Part shown: piece by piece, positions 7,298 to 7,312 of the stretch
Position numbering within the stretch: the stretch's first letter is position 1
Layout: each line of letters opens with the position of its first letter
Source of the DNA: Comamonadaceae bacterium
GTDB taxonomy: Bacteria; Pseudomonadota; Gammaproteobacteria; Burkholderiales; Burkholderiaceae
DNA: 7,312 bases
Reading direction: 5' to 3'
NCBI GenBank assembly: GCA_947455875.1
Contig: CANGSD010000052.1
Location: forward strand, 1 to 7,312
Program-made: the position numbers and the translations under genes
Notes under the pieces: model-generated
Told to the model about the DNA's origin: nothing
Database searches by the model: none
Seen by the model: the letters and a program-made list of their open reading frames with translations, nothing else

Positions 7298-7312
7298 AGG
7301 GGTTCAACCCCT
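7298..7312. repeat. 7-bp palindrome at the window edge
   Basis: AGGGGTT and AACCCCT are perfect inverted copies with one base between them. The sequence ends here, so it cannot be told whether this is part of a terminator of an upstream gene, a longer inverted repeat or an operator. No T-run follows on the minus strand, and the plus-strand continuation is not visible. Confidence 0.3.

Noticed and set aside
7298..7312. tRNA T-arm (ttcaa flanked by a GC stem)
   Set aside because: The loop would be 5 nt instead of 7, and no other tRNA arm is present in the visible sequence.

Overview
This window is one gene cluster. It is the cytochrome c maturation (System I) operon ccmABCDEFGHI, complete or nearly so, and read entirely from the minus strand. 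The first gene, ccmA, starts at 7250, and the last, ccmI, runs off the left edge at base 1. The DNA is strongly GC-rich. CcmH and CcmI are separate proteins rather than the fused CcmH of E. coli, and CcmI has its own two membrane segments and TPR region. Together these suggest a high-GC proteobacterium, probably a betaproteobacterium of the Burkholderiales or Rhodocyclales type. That placement is an inference from gene style, not from a marker gene.

Layout in transcription order: a short AT-richer leader (7251-7312) holds a possible extended -10 promoter, a 6-bp inverted repeat with an 8-bp spacer, and a 7-bp palindrome at the window edge. It is followed by ccmA (7250-6588, ATPase), ccmB (6580-5816, permease), ccmC (5814-5032, haem handling), ccmD (5035-4826, small membrane subunit), ccmE (4829-4359, haem chaperone), ccmF (4362-2359, haem lyase), ccmG (2362-1784, thioredoxin-like), ccmH (1791-1273, CXXC thiol protein) and ccmI (1276-1, apocytochrome chaperone, C-terminus cut by the window). 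Gaps are 7 nt (A/B) and 1 nt (B/C). Every later junction overlaps: 4 nt of the ATGA or GTGA type at C/D, D/E, E/F, F/G and H/I, and 8 nt at G/H. This implies a single transcript with translational coupling.

How the genes work together (established for System I): CcmC and CcmD load haem onto the conserved His of CcmE in the periplasm. CcmAB uses ATP to release holo-CcmE from the CcmCD complex. CcmG and CcmH keep the CXXCH cysteines of apocytochrome c reduced. CcmI holds the apocytochrome, and CcmF with CcmH and CcmI attaches the haem. The key residues are present in each protein, so the pathway looks functional.

I see no mobile element, CRISPR array, RNA gene or unrelated accessory gene, and nothing that amounts to a new system. 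The long plus-strand open frames opposite ccmF and ccmI are antisense shadows of GC-rich coding DNA. The points worth a second look are small: the leader's inverted repeat and lack of a Shine-Dalgarno site, the N-terminal extension of CcmB, the CTAC motif of CcmG, the CcmA Q-loop position, and the GTG starts of ccmF and ccmH.
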